Assembly (NCBI RefSeq): GCF_000266945.1
Contig: NC_018025.1
Coordinates: 3,162,001 to 3,226,000, forward strand
Length of the DNA stretch: 64,000 nt
Direction of reading: 5' to 3'
Source: Desulfomonile tiedjei DSM 6799
GTDB taxonomy: Bacteria > Desulfobacterota > Desulfomonilia > Desulfomonilales > Desulfomonilaceae
Part shown: in pieces, positions 1 to 8,434 of the stretch
Layout: each line of letters opens with the position of its first letter
Numbering within the stretch: the stretch's first letter is position 1
The notes under the pieces: model-generated
What the model was told of the DNA's origin: nothing
The model's input: the letters and a program-made list of their open reading frames with translations, nothing else
The model's database searches: none
Position numbers and translations under genes: made by a program

Positions 1-2
1 GA

Positions 3-773
3 ATGGCTGATGAATCTCAAGCCGTCAGACTCATTCCTGAATTGATCCGGAACCTGGAGACCGGACAAGAAAGGGCATTCGGGAGTTCGCGTGCCGCCCT
101 GTTGCTGATGAAGGATCGTTGCCGTCAATCTCTTGACCGGATAGTCGCTGTTTATGAGAAGGTGCCTCACGAGCGAAAGCCCGATATACTCAAAATACTT
201 ATTCAGCTTGATTCTACGGGCGAGCATTCTCTTCCGGTTCTGACGGCAGCATTGAAAGATTCAAATCTTGAGATGAGAAAGATTGCGCTTTACGGAATGA
301 TCAGAACCACCAAAGACGGAGATGTTCTCAAGCCGTATCTCGAAACCGCGTTGAACGATGCAGACCGGGAAATACAGATCGCTGCATTGAGATACCTGCA
401 CGCACATGCAGACAAAATGCCTGATCTGTTCCCGAAAGTGCTTGCTTTGACAAAGCACGATAAGCCACAGGTCAGAATGGCTGCCGTCAATGCTCTCGTG
501 CCTTTTAAGGCACAGTCATCGGAAAGCTTCAAAGTTCTGAATGATATAGTACAACACGACAGCGATCCCCAGGTTCGAGCGAACACCTGTGCTGCTCTCG
601 CCCGTATGGATCTGGATTGGGCACCGAAAATTCTGCCTTTACTGGAGCATGTTTCCCAGACCGAAGAAGATGCAAAGCCGAAGGACTCCGCAAAAGCTGC
701 TCTAAAAAGCCTGCGTCGTCGTCTGGCTTTGGACCGGGACACCATGATTCCCGGAGAAGAATTGGGACGATAA
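3..773 (+). CDS. HEAT-repeat protein (possibly 5' truncated)
   Basis: An alpha-helical repeat protein of 256 residues from the first visible ATG. It is built almost wholly of units of about 30-40 residues with the HEAT pattern (leucine/alanine helix, Asp/Pro turn, second helix), for example around residues 75-200, where segments such as 'DADREIQIAALRYL' and 'HDKPQVRMAAVNALV' recur. There is no signal peptide, membrane segment or catalytic motif. Such proteins usually act as scaffolds for protein-protein contacts, and the partner cannot be told here. Only two bases precede the ATG, so the true start and ribosome site may lie outside the window. The gene is followed by a hairpin-rich spacer and a bidirectional terminator shared with the convergent dsr operon. 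Confidence 0.75.
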   Translation: MADESQAVRLIPELIRNLETGQERAFGSSRAALLLMKDRCRQSLDRIVAVYEKVPHERKPDILKILIQLDSTGEHSLPVLTAALKDSNLEMRKIALYGMIRTTKDGDVLKPYLETALNDADREIQIAALRYLHAHADKMPDLFPKVLALTKHDKPQVRMAAVNALVPFKAQSSESFKVLNDIVQHDSDPQVRANTCAALARMDLDWAPKILPLLEHVSQTEEDAKPKDSAKAALKSLRRRLALDRDTMIPGEELGR

Positions 774-1235
774 CGTTTTCGTCATTGCCTCGAATATCTC
801 TCCCCAATAGCCCCATAAGCGTTAACTTTGTATCCCAATCTCTTCGTCCCTCTGGGACGAACGGAAATAGCCCGGCGATGAATCGCCGGGAAAACCAATC
901 AAACAAACTTCGTAGTCCTGCAGGGAGGATTGCCGGGTCGGATGTCCTGTAAGGAATCAACCGTCCTTCCAGGACTCAAAACAGCGATGAATGCTCGTCA
1001 ACCGGCGATAATCACCGGCCTATTATCAGCCGGTCCTCCGGAACAAAAGGGAAGCAAAGACTAAGCTAACGCATACTCCCACATGGCCCCCTAGAGGCGG
1101 CCTCCACCAACACTCCTCTCGGACATTGATTGCGGCAATTTCTGTAGGCACTCGTCCCATATTTCTAGGACGTTCGGGAGAATCTATCTGCATTATCTCC
1201 CTTCTCAATTTCCGTGAGGATCCGCGTCGAGTCAT
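774..1235. other. Hairpin-rich intergenic spacer
   Basis: No convincing gene is seen here. The stretch carries several short inverted repeats: CGTCCC/GGGACG at 845-850 and 854-859, and an 8-bp stem with a TGAA loop at 871-890. Around 1000-1033 there are repeated CCGG-containing arms. Short frames crossing it show no recognisable protein or ribosome site. It separates two convergent transcription units, so the hairpins may be transcript 3' ends or dispersed repeat debris. Confidence 0.5.
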
Positions 1236-1270
1236 AAAAAAAGGGAGTCCGTCGGGACTCCCTTTTTTTT
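1236..1270. terminator. Bidirectional Rho-independent terminator
   Basis: An 8-bp perfect stem (GGGAGTCC at 1243-1250, GGACTCCC at 1255-1262) has a 4-nt loop. It is flanked by seven A's on the left and eight T's on the right, so each strand reads as a stem followed by a U tract. It lies 17 bp past the dsrP stop and downstream of the HEAT gene, and should end both convergent units. Confidence 0.92.
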
Positions 1271-1287
1271 ACTGGATTGTGACCTGA

Positions 1288-2454
1288 TCAGTGAGGGATT
1301 TCTACAGCCTTTTCCTTCACCGTGATAGCAACTCTGTAGAGTACGGACAAGATGAAGAATCCCAGCGCCCACACTCCCAAGGTGATTGCCATTTCCGTTG
1401 CCGTTGGACTGTAATCGGTTATCGTCTCCAGGGGCGAGGGAATGTAACCGGTGAGGACCAGGGTCACACCCTTTTCGATCCAGAGACAGATGAAAACCGA
1501 CGCACAGGCTATGGTCAACGTAGTTTCGTTGTTACGGGTCTTCGGATTGATCAGGAGCGCTATGGCAACAAACGCCAACACTACGGCCGTCCACATCCAC
1601 GGGACGAGGAATGCGTGTCCATGGAATCCGGTGAACAGGAACGTGAAGTGATTCATGTGCTCGGGAATCTGACTGTAAAATACGGTAAAGAGTTCACAGA
1701 GCACGAAGAACACACTGATAATCATCGCGTACGTGATAATCTTGGCAAGAGTCTGGATTGCTTCCCAACCCGCATCAAATTTTGTGTACCTTCTGAGGAA
1801 AAGACAGAAGAGAATCAGAAGCGAAGGACCGGAAGCAAATGCGGATGCCAAGAATCTCGGTGCCATGATTGCAGTCAACCAGAAGCCGCGGCCAGGCAGA
1901 CCGGCATACAGAAACGCTGTGACTGTATGAATACTGACTGCCCAGGGAATGGAAAGATAGATCAATGGTTTGACCCAGGAAGGAGGCGGTGCGCCTTTGC
2001 GTTCGGCACCGAGAATCGTCCAACCAATTACGATGTTCAGGAGCAGATAGCCGTTGAGGACCACCATGTCCCAGAAGAGGACCGAATTGGGTGTCGGGTG
2101 CAACAACACGTTAAACGCACGCGAAGGTTGACCGAGGTCGACTATGATGAAGGAGAGACACATGGTTACTGCAGCAACGGCCAGGAATTCTCCGAGGATA
2201 GTGATCTTGCCGAATACCTTATAATTATGCAGGTAATAAGGCAGGACCAACATGACGGCAGATGCCGCGACACCGACCAAAAACGTGAACTGGCCGATGT
2301 ACACACCCCAGGATACGTCCCTGCTCATGCCGGTGATTCCCAAACCGTAGCCAAGCTGTCGCAGGTACGCCGCGAAGCCTATTCCCACGAGAGCCAGGAG
2401 TATCAGTAGCCAAGTAAAGTATCCTCTAGTTCCAGTTAGAGCCTTTTCGAGCAT
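1288..2454 (-). CDS. dsrP: DsrP, NrfD-like membrane quinone-interacting subunit
   Basis: Integral membrane subunit of the sulfite-reduction-associated DsrMKJOP complex, thought to exchange electrons between menaquinone and the periplasmic iron-sulfur subunit DsrO. The 388-residue protein is a chain of about ten hydrophobic helices, the length and pattern of the NrfD/PsrC family, starting with a helix at roughly residues 14-32. It contains no cysteine clusters, as expected. It is the last gene of the operon: it starts 7 bp after the dsrO stop, and a strong terminator follows its own stop. Assignment rests on family pattern plus unmistakable operon order. Confidence 0.95.
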   Translation of the reverse strand: MLEKALTGTRGYFTWLLILLALVGIGFAAYLRQLGYGLGITGMSRDVSWGVYIGQFTFLVGVAASAVMLVLPYYLHNYKVFGKITILGEFLAVAAVTMCLSFIIVDLGQPSRAFNVLLHPTPNSVLFWDMVVLNGYLLLNIVIGWTILGAERKGAPPPSWVKPLIYLSIPWAVSIHTVTAFLYAGLPGRGFWLTAIMAPRFLASAFASGPSLLILFCLFLRRYTKFDAGWEAIQTLAKIITYAMIISVFFVLCELFTVFYSQIPEHMNHFTFLFTGFHGHAFLVPWMWTAVVLAFVAIALLINPKTRNNETTLTIACASVFICLWIEKGVTLVLTGYIPSPLETITDYSPTATEMAITLGVWALGFFILSVLYRVAITVKEKAVEIPH

Positions 2455-2461
2455 GGGTACC

Positions 2462-3253
2462 TCACAATATGTAGTAAACCTGGGGTTGTGTGCCGAGCTG
2501 AGGTTTGCGCCGAATCGTCGGATTCTTCCTGAGAACTTCCCGAATTTCGGAATTCGGATCTTCCAGGTCGCCGAAGATCAGCCCCTTATCTTTGCAGGCC
2601 TCCACACATGCGGGGATCTGCCCCTTTGCCAGTCGTTCAAAACAGAAATTGCATTTTTCCACAACACCCCGGCAACGGGTGGGGTATTCCGGATTGAGTT
2701 CCGTCTTGATGAACGGTCGCGGATCGCGCCAATTCAGGCTCCGAGCTCCGTATGGACAAGCTGCCATACAGAAACGGCAGCCGATGCACCTGTGGTAGTC
2801 CATCATGACGATTCCATCCGAGCGCTTGAATGTCGCCTGCACAGGGCAGACCCGAACGCACGGAGGATTATCGCAGTGATTGCAGAGTACCGGGAACGGC
2901 AATCCTTTCAGACCTTCTTTGAGATACGTGTCGAGATAATGATTCTCTTCACCGGGGAACGCATGTTGAAAGCCGGTTAACCAGATCCATTTCACTTCGT
3001 CTTTCTTATTGTCGAAATCCGGGACATTATGCACTTTGTGGCATGCGAGCACGCAATCCCTACAGTTTTCCTTGGCTTTCAAACATTTCTTCATGTCTAC
3101 AACCATGGCCCAACGCTTTCCCTTCAGGGCATTCGGACCAGGTTGGAACTTTGCCTCTGGGCTACCTGCCACCGCATCCAGGGTTGGTTTTGCGCCTATA
3201 CCCAGCACGGAGAGGCCGGCGATTTTTAGAAAAAATCTTCTTGTGCTGTCCAT
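2462..3253 (-). CDS. dsrO: DsrO, Tat-exported four-cluster ferredoxin subunit
   Basis: Periplasmic electron-transfer subunit of DsrMKJOP, linking the cytochrome DsrJ to the membrane protein DsrP. The 263-residue protein begins with a twin-arginine signal (RRFFLK at residues 5-10, then a hydrophobic stretch). It carries sixteen cysteines in four ferredoxin-type groups: C57/C64/C67/C71, C124/C127/C132/C136, C156/C159/C162/C166 and C194/C201/C204/C216/C220. The last group has five candidates, one of which may be swapped between clusters. This predicts four [4Fe-4S] centres. Its start codon overlaps the end of dsrJ, so translation is coupled. Confidence 0.95.
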   Translation of the reverse strand: MDSTRRFFLKIAGLSVLGIGAKPTLDAVAGSPEAKFQPGPNALKGKRWAMVVDMKKCLKAKENCRDCVLACHKVHNVPDFDNKKDEVKWIWLTGFQHAFPGEENHYLDTYLKEGLKGLPFPVLCNHCDNPPCVRVCPVQATFKRSDGIVMMDYHRCIGCRFCMAACPYGARSLNWRDPRPFIKTELNPEYPTRCRGVVEKCNFCFERLAKGQIPACVEACKDKGLIFGDLEDPNSEIREVLRKNPTIRRKPQLGTQPQVYYIL

Positions 3254-3666
3254 CAGTTACTCCTTGCGGCCTGTTGCTGAGATGTTTCCTTAGGCGGGAT
3301 ATGGCAATCCCAACACTTGGGCGCGGCGTCCACATAGTTGTGGCACCGATCGCAGAATTGTTCTTTCTTCGAATGGCACTTAGTACAGGTGTTCTGGAGA
3401 CTCATGTCATACTGTTTTCCGGTGGAGCTGACGTATATCCGCTTTCCATTGCGGACCACTTCGTCTCTCCACTGGTCCAGAAGCTGCATATGTGAAGATT
3501 TCATGAATGCCGTGGGCTCTACACACTGTTTTTCAGTGGTTCCGACTTCCAGTTTCGGGGGAGTCGCTTTCGCTCCCATCCCCGCGTTGTACCAGAAGGG
3601 AAACGCTACGAGCCCGAGAAAGATGACTATTCCAACTATGATTTTTCCGGCGTCATACATTCTCAC
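3253..3666 (-). CDS. dsrJ: DsrJ, triheme cytochrome c subunit
   Basis: Small periplasmic cytochrome of DsrMKJOP, 137 residues. One N-terminal hydrophobic helix (about residues 8-26) acts as an uncleaved anchor or signal. Three CxxCH haem-binding motifs follow, at C94-H98, C105-H109 and C118-H122, the diagnostic DsrJ set. An extra cysteine at residue 48 fits the unusual Cys haem ligand reported for this family. The frame overlaps dsrK by 4 bp upstream and dsrO by 1 bp downstream. Motif number, size and operon position make the call firm. Confidence 0.96.
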   Translation of the reverse strand: MRMYDAGKIIVGIVIFLGLVAFPFWYNAGMGAKATPPKLEVGTTEKQCVEPTAFMKSSHMQLLDQWRDEVVRNGKRIYVSSTGKQYDMSLQNTCTKCHSKKEQFCDRCHNYVDAAPKCWDCHIPPKETSQQQAARSN

Positions 3667-5276
3667 TCATCCTCCTCGTCTAGAGGTTCGCCACGAAGAT
3701 CTTCGGTCCGCTCTTGCTCTCCATCCATGATCAGAGCGTTCGCCACCAGTTCGTGGATTCCTCCCACGGTTACATCGGGAGCCCAGTAATGCATGAGGGC
3801 CGTCAGGGTTGCCCTGTCGATTGCACACATGCACAAGAGACGATTCACATCATGATACTTTTGAACGTGTTGAACAGCGTTCGCTCGCGGGAATCCGCCT
3901 CTCATTCTCATTTCCAGGTTTTCGTCATTACCGAGTCCTGCCCCGCCACCGCAACAGAATGTCTGCTCGCGAATGGTGTTTTCAGGCATTTCATGGAAGT
4001 TCTCGCACACGTTCTGGATGATATATCTTGGCTCATCCATGAGTCCGGCTGCTCGTGCGGGGTTGCAGGAGTCGTGATATGTGGCCCGGATCTTTCGGTT
4101 TCTGCTGGGATCCAGTTTCAACTTGCCGTGTTTGATAAGATCCGCGGTAAATTCAGTGATGTGGACCATCTTTGACTGCTTGGCATTCTCGAACCTGGTT
4201 CCTGTAATGGGAGAAACCGGTGCTTCGAGGAAGTCTGCAGGACCGTTCATGGTTTCCATATACTGGTGGATCACCCGCCACATATGACCGCATTCGCCAC
4301 CGAGGATCCATTTGACGCCGAGTCTTTTCGCTTCAGCGTAGATTTTTGCGTTGAGTCTTTTTATAAGCTCGTGAGACGAGAAAAGACCGAAATTCCCGCC
4401 TTCCGATGCGTAGGTACTCCATGTGTAATCCAGTCCGAGTTCATGGAACAGCATCAGGTAACCCATACATGTGTAGGTTCCCGGATCTGCGAAGTAGTCG
4501 CCGGATGGGGTGACAAAGAGTATTTCGGCGCCCTTCTTATTGATTGGAAGATCGACTCTGATTCCGGTAATGCCTTCGATATCGTCAACCATGAATTCCC
4601 ACATGTCTTTGACACCGTGGGGCGGGATGCCAAGGTGGTTTCCCGTACGAAAACAGTTGGATACCGGTTCCATTACCCAGTTGATGTTCAGACCCACCAG
4701 ATTCAGGAGTTCCCTCCCGATCATGGTCACTTCGGCGGTATCAATGCCGTAAGGACAGAACACCGAACACCGGCGGCATTCCGTGCACTGAAAGAAGTAA
4801 TAGAACCATTCTTTGAGCACATCGACGGTCAATTCACGTGCGCCGCCGAATCGTCCCATCAAACGGCCGAGGGTCGTGAAGTCGTTGCGGTACACAGATC
4901 GAATCAGCTCAGCCCTGAGAACCGGCATGTTCTTCGGGTCGCCGGATCCGATGAAGAAATGGCATTTGTCGGCACATGCACCGCATCTCACACAGATATC
5001 CATGAAGAGTCTGAAAGAACGAAATTTGTCGAGGCGTTCCTTGAAGCCTTTCAGAATAATTTCCTGCCAGTTGTCAGGGAGCTTCCAATCTTCATCCGTG
5101 GGGCTCCATTCGCGAGGGTTGGGAAGGCCCAGTCGTTTGAGATTCTTGCCCGCTGCCGGATAGCTGTACGTTCCATCCCGAAAATTAACGGGCGTGTCCA
5201 TCCACGGCGTTTCAGGAGTCTTGTTCAGATCGATATTCATCAAGTCCTGAGGCTTGGGAAGGTTATGCAGTTCCAT
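3663..5276 (-). CDS. dsrK: DsrK, HdrD-like catalytic iron-sulfur subunit
   Basis: Cytoplasmic subunit thought to reduce the DsrC trisulfide made by dissimilatory sulfite reductase; it is homologous to HdrD of heterodisulfide reductase. In 537 residues it has two ferredoxin motifs (C95/C98/C101/C105 and C164/C167/C170/C174) for two [4Fe-4S] clusters. It also has the Cys-rich elements of the catalytic non-cubane site: ECGH near 329, HDSC ending at 404 and CCGG at 441-444. The C-terminus is acidic. It begins 2 bp after dsrM and overlaps dsrJ by 4 bp, so dsrM, dsrK and dsrJ are translationally coupled. Confidence 0.96.
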   Translation of the reverse strand: MELHNLPKPQDLMNIDLNKTPETPWMDTPVNFRDGTYSYPAAGKNLKRLGLPNPREWSPTDEDWKLPDNWQEIILKGFKERLDKFRSFRLFMDICVRCGACADKCHFFIGSGDPKNMPVLRAELIRSVYRNDFTTLGRLMGRFGGARELTVDVLKEWFYYFFQCTECRRCSVFCPYGIDTAEVTMIGRELLNLVGLNINWVMEPVSNCFRTGNHLGIPPHGVKDMWEFMVDDIEGITGIRVDLPINKKGAEILFVTPSGDYFADPGTYTCMGYLMLFHELGLDYTWSTYASEGGNFGLFSSHELIKRLNAKIYAEAKRLGVKWILGGECGHMWRVIHQYMETMNGPADFLEAPVSPITGTRFENAKQSKMVHITEFTADLIKHGKLKLDPSRNRKIRATYHDSCNPARAAGLMDEPRYIIQNVCENFHEMPENTIREQTFCCGGGAGLGNDENLEMRMRGGFPRANAVQHVQKYHDVNRLLCMCAIDRATLTALMHYWAPDVTVGGIHELVANALIMDGEQERTEDLRGEPLDEEDE

Positions 5277-5278
5277 AT

Positions 5279-6283
5279 TTACTCCTTGTCAACCGGAATT
5301 CCGGCCTCTTTCATCTTGGCACGGAATTCGTCCTCGTATTCTTCGTACGTGTGGACTTTGACCGGGTAATTCCAGGGGTTCACATACCGCTCACTCCGAT
5401 TCACGTTTGCCAGATTTCTCGTCGGGCTCAGGAAAACCCCGCCTGCGTGCATGAGTTTGCTAAAGGGAAAGTAAGCGAATAACACGCTTACCAGGAACAG
5501 ATGCACGTAGAATATAGGATTGATCCCTGCGGGCACAACCGGATGTAAGGTAAAAAGTCCCATGGCAAGCTGTTTGACGCTCAACAGATCGACTTTCCAC
5601 ACATTTCTCATGAGCACCCCCGAAATGCCGATGCCCAGGATGAGAAGAAGAGGAAAGTAATCCGCAGGCAGAGAAATATATCTCATCTGCGGAACCAAGA
5701 CCCTCCGGAGGAACAGGTATGTTACTGCAGCGAGAAACGCTATGTCGGTCAGGAACAGGGTCGGAACGAGAATCTGGAAAAACCCGTCAAGTGAAGAAAG
5801 GATTTCCACAAACGAAGGAATAGGCTCCACAAAAAAACGAATATGCCGAATCACTATCGTAAGAAAGGCATAGTGAAACGCAATACCGCCGAGCCAAAGC
5901 CATTTGGCCGATCCGTATACCACGTTCGGCCCTTCCCTCAGTTCGGCTTTCGTGTTTCTGAAAAGCGACCGGAAAAGGAGCACTTCGAGTGCCATGCGTC
6001 CAATGAGGCCCCACATATTGTACGGGCTCTCGAGATTATCCGCTTTGATCCAGGGCAAGGATTTGCCTTGGCCGCAGGTGGTCGGGATACGAAACGGCAC
6101 GGGCACTCTCGCCCAGTCGATAATGCGATACACGATCCCGACAACAAATACGGCAGACGCTATGTAGGGGATTACTACCCCAAAAAGCGTATCCAGGCCT
6201 ATCGCCCCTACCCCGAATAGAGCGATAAGCACGAGGGCTATCACTGCAATTAGGGACGCGAATAGGGAAGTCCATGAGTTCAT
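5279..6283 (-). CDS. dsrM: DsrM, NarI-like cytochrome b membrane subunit
   Basis: Membrane partner of DsrK, carrying haem b and passing electrons between menaquinol and the cytoplasmic iron-sulfur subunit. The 334-residue protein has two leading hydrophobic helices (about 5-25 and 33-52). A NarI-like domain of five further helices follows, with histidines such as those in 'AFHYAFLTIVIRHIRFF' near residues 134-152 as candidate haem ligands. A GAGGTG ribosome site lies about 9 bp before the ATG. It starts 24 bp after the RsbRD-like gene, so both are probably on one transcript. Confidence 0.95.
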   Translation of the reverse strand: MNSWTSLFASLIAVIALVLIALFGVGAIGLDTLFGVVIPYIASAVFVVGIVYRIIDWARVPVPFRIPTTCGQGKSLPWIKADNLESPYNMWGLIGRMALEVLLFRSLFRNTKAELREGPNVVYGSAKWLWLGGIAFHYAFLTIVIRHIRFFVEPIPSFVEILSSLDGFFQILVPTLFLTDIAFLAAVTYLFLRRVLVPQMRYISLPADYFPLLLILGIGISGVLMRNVWKVDLLSVKQLAMGLFTLHPVVPAGINPIFYVHLFLVSVLFAYFPFSKLMHAGGVFLSPTRNLANVNRSERYVNPWNYPVKVHTYEEYEDEFRAKMKEAGIPVDKE

Positions 6284-6307
6284 CTGCCATCACCTCGATA
6301 TGTTGCG

Positions 6308-6853
6308 CTATGATTTAGTGTCAGGGGAGTCCGCCCACTCGTGCGGCATCCCATATTTTTGGCAAGCTCTGTCTATCAGTCTGGAAGTCCTATTTCTAAT
6401 CTCACTGGCTTTTATCTCGAAAAGTGTCTCTCGACACTGCATATATATATTGAAGGCTAGGAGAGCGAGACCGTCCAGTCTCTCTTCGAACTCCAGCAAT
6501 TCCTCATATAACCCGCGTTCCCGAATCGTCTTGCCGAGAACTTCTCTCACGGCATCCTTCAAGAGGAATACAAATCCGACTGCGGATGATGGAGCAAATC
6601 CCTGGACCGCCCTCACCCGGATAATCCGATCGAGGCTTTCCGAAAAGAAAGCCGTTTCAGCTTCACCTTCTTGTATGAGCCCGTTATAGAGACCTTCCAA
6701 TCCATCTTCGATGGAACTTCCGACCGGATTTGCAAAACGATTTTTCTGAGTTTTTAAAAAACGTTGAGTTTCCGAAGGGTAAGTTCCAACCAGAAGGTCC
6801 TTCCACTTGCTGACTATTGCTTCTTTTTCTTTTATGAGTAGATCTTCCAACAT
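6308..6853 (-). CDS. RsbRD N-terminal-domain protein heading the dsr operon
   Basis: A soluble, mostly helical protein of 181 residues. Its start ('LLIKEKEAIVSKWKDLLVGT') and middle ('ETAFFSESLDRIIRVRAVQG') resemble the RsbRD N-terminal sensory domain often seen immediately upstream of dsrM in sulfate reducers. It lacks a STAS, kinase or DNA-binding domain, so a regulatory or assembly role is inferred only from position. It is the first gene of the minus-strand dsr unit. The short AGGA motif sits only 2 bp before the ATG, an unusually tight ribosome site. Family assignment is from memory of the sequence pattern and synteny. Confidence 0.75.
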   Translation of the reverse strand: MLEDLLIKEKEAIVSKWKDLLVGTYPSETQRFLKTQKNRFANPVGSSIEDGLEGLYNGLIQEGEAETAFFSESLDRIIRVRAVQGFAPSSAVGFVFLLKDAVREVLGKTIRERGLYEELLEFEERLDGLALLAFNIYMQCRETLFEIKASEIRNRTSRLIDRACQKYGMPHEWADSPDTKS

Positions 6854-7335
6854 AATCCTGTCACTGTTTTTCCGGACCTGCTTACGGGTGCGAAAATTCC
6901 CTCACCTTCGCCGTTGCTATTATTACCCAACCCTGCCCAGGTAATTCAGCGAGATGTTTTTCTCAGCGACATTCGTCGCTCTTTGCTAATACGGAGGAAC
7001 CGTCCTGATTGCATTGAACCGTGCAGTGTGTAAACGTCGCTCCCTCACGCGATTCTATCTGTTGGACCCGACTGAAACTGGTGATTCGGCGATCAGACGG
7101 CAAGAAATTCAAAGACTTAAAACTAGCCGAACTGATGAAAATTGTCAAGGATTTTAGGGCTAAACCGTGGAAAAAATCTAAAAACGAAGATCCTTGTCCC
7201 GGGCGTAAATAATCTTCCTGTCAATTTTTTATCGGCATCTTGCGAATCCATTGACATGCGAAACTCTTTGGCTGATTAGTGCATTCGCGACCACGGTGCT
7301 GTATAGTTGAACCATCTGACTTTACCGAGGTTCGC
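6854..7335. other. Divergent promoter region between dsr and VOC units
   Basis: This 482-bp spacer separates the minus-strand dsr operon from the plus-strand VOC-addAB run and must hold promoters for both. On the minus strand, an A/T-rich TAATAAT element reads in the dsr direction around 6918-6930. A 63-residue plus-strand frame at 7021-7212 would need a GTG start, has no clear ribosome site and matches no family I know. It is treated as fortuitous. Confidence 0.45.
7251..7279 (+). promoter_or_regulatory. Possible sigma-70 promoter for the VOC-addAB run
   Basis: A perfect TTGACA box at 7251-7256 is followed, after 17 bp, by GATTAG at 7274-7279, a poor -10 match. Transcription would begin near 7286, about 50 bp before the VOC start codon. 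The -35 is good and the spacing ideal, but the weak -10 keeps this tentative. Confidence 0.35.
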
Positions 7336-7947
7336 ATGGTAACCTTCCGTGGAATTAACCACTTGGCTCTAGTTACTCCCGATATGGACGAAACCATCAG
7401 ATTCTGGAGAGATCTCCTGGGAATGAGACTCGTCGCCGGACTGGGGCACCCGGGTTATCGCCACTATTTCTTCGAGATTTCTCCGGGCAGCATGATTGCA
7501 TTTTTTGAATGGCCCGGAACACTACCTGCTCCGGAAAAAGATCACGGCGCGCCGGTAACCGGTCCCGTCGCATTTGACCATGTATCGTTCAATGTGGATT
7601 CCCATCAGGATCTCTGGGATCTGAAGGACAAGCTTGAAGCAGCAGGATTCTGGGCTTCCGAGGTGGTGGATCACGGGTTCATTCACTCGCTGTATTCGTT
7701 TGATCCCAACAATATACCGATTGAATTCAGTTTCGGAATTCGTATGGCCGAAATTTCGGACAACCCTGTTATGGCTGATTCAGATCCTTCATCAATCACC
7801 CTGGAAGGCTCCCAGCCACAGCCGGAAAAGTGGCCTCCTGTTGAAGAGCCTACATCTCCGGAAGACCGGAAAATCTATCCGGGTCTCGGAAGCGAACTGT
7901 TCCACGGGACCGATGATGGAAAAAGGAGCTCCGATTCCGATGACTGA
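7336..7947 (+). CDS. VOC-superfamily (glyoxalase/dioxygenase-like) protein
   Basis: A metal-binding VOC-fold protein of 203 residues. It shows the two beta-alpha-beta-beta-beta modules: 'INHLALVTPDMDETIRFWRD' early on, then 'FDHVSFNV' and 'IEFSFG'. Candidate metal ligands are the early His of NHLAL, the His of FDHVSF and the Glu of IEFSFG. The last 60 or so residues are Pro/Asp/Ser-rich and probably disordered. The ATG at 7336 is chosen because GAGG lies 5-6 bp upstream; an in-frame ATG 57 bp earlier lacks such a site and would add an unconserved leader. The substrate is unknown. The stop overlaps the next gene by 8 bp. Confidence 0.8.
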   Translation: MVTFRGINHLALVTPDMDETIRFWRDLLGMRLVAGLGHPGYRHYFFEISPGSMIAFFEWPGTLPAPEKDHGAPVTGPVAFDHVSFNVDSHQDLWDLKDKLEAAGFWASEVVDHGFIHSLYSFDPNNIPIEFSFGIRMAEISDNPVMADSDPSSITLEGSQPQPEKWPPVEEPTSPEDRKIYPGLGSELFHGTDDGKRSSDSDD

Positions 7948-8434
7948 CAACGGCATCATTACACCCGATCTGATTCGGGTCATTCAACAGGGATATGCAA
8001 TCAACTGGAACGGGATTCATGGGATATCTCATTTCCAAAGGGTGCGGGAGAATGGGCTGAAACTGAGCGGGTTGACGGGAGCGAATCCATCTGTGGTGGA
8101 ACTCTTCGCTTTTTTTCACGATTCCAAAAGAATCAACGATGCAGGGGATCCGGGTCACGGCTCACGTGCTGCAGAATTCGTACGGAAACTCAACGGCTCT
8201 GCCTTCTTTTTGGAGCGGGACGAGCTTGAGCTCCTTGCGTTTGCATGCGAACACCATACCGACGGCTTAACCGAAGGAGATATTACCGTTCAAACCTGCT
8301 GGGATTCCGACCGCTTGGACCTATGGAGGGCTTCCATATGGCCGGACCGAGACCGCATGTGCACCGAGGCTGCACGATCTGAAGAATTGATCCGATGGGC
8401 CTCGTCGAGAATACGATTACAGAGTCCGGGTTGA
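7940..8434 (+). CDS. HD-domain-like small hydrolase
   Basis: A protein of 164 residues with features of an HD metal-dependent phosphohydrolase: 'GIHGISHFQRVRENG' early on, 'ELFAFFHDSKRIND' containing the H-D pair, then 'ACEHHTDG' and 'CWDSDRLDL'. These match the H...HD...D spacing of the family. The ATG at 7940 is preceded by GGAG. A longer frame reaches back to 7634, but it would overlap the VOC gene entirely and lacks support. The start overlaps the VOC stop by 8 bp and the stop shares a base with the next start. The substrate is unknown; a nucleotide or phosphate ester is only a family-level guess. Confidence 0.7.
   Translation: MTDNGIITPDLIRVIQQGYAINWNGIHGISHFQRVRENGLKLSGLTGANPSVVELFAFFHDSKRINDAGDPGHGSRAAEFVRKLNGSAFFLERDELELLAFACEHHTDGLTEGDITVQTCWDSDRLDLWRASIWPDRDRMCTEAARSEELIRWASSRIRLQSPG

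Noticed and set aside
617-952. Plus-strand frame of 111 residues overlapping the HEAT gene end
   Set aside because: It lies mostly inside the HEAT gene in another frame, continues into hairpin repeats, and has no ribosome site or domain.
1291-2409. Long plus-strand frame of 372 residues opposite dsrP
   Set aside because: Antisense to a clear dsrP; the protein is compositionally odd and matches nothing; a shadow frame.
4266-5369. Plus-strand frame of 367 residues opposite dsrK
   Set aside because: Antisense to dsrK with its Fe-S motifs; no independent support.
7021-7212. Plus-strand frame of 63 residues in the divergent dsr/VOC spacer
   Set aside because: Needs a GTG start, has no ribosome site, and matches no family; possibly real but not supportable.
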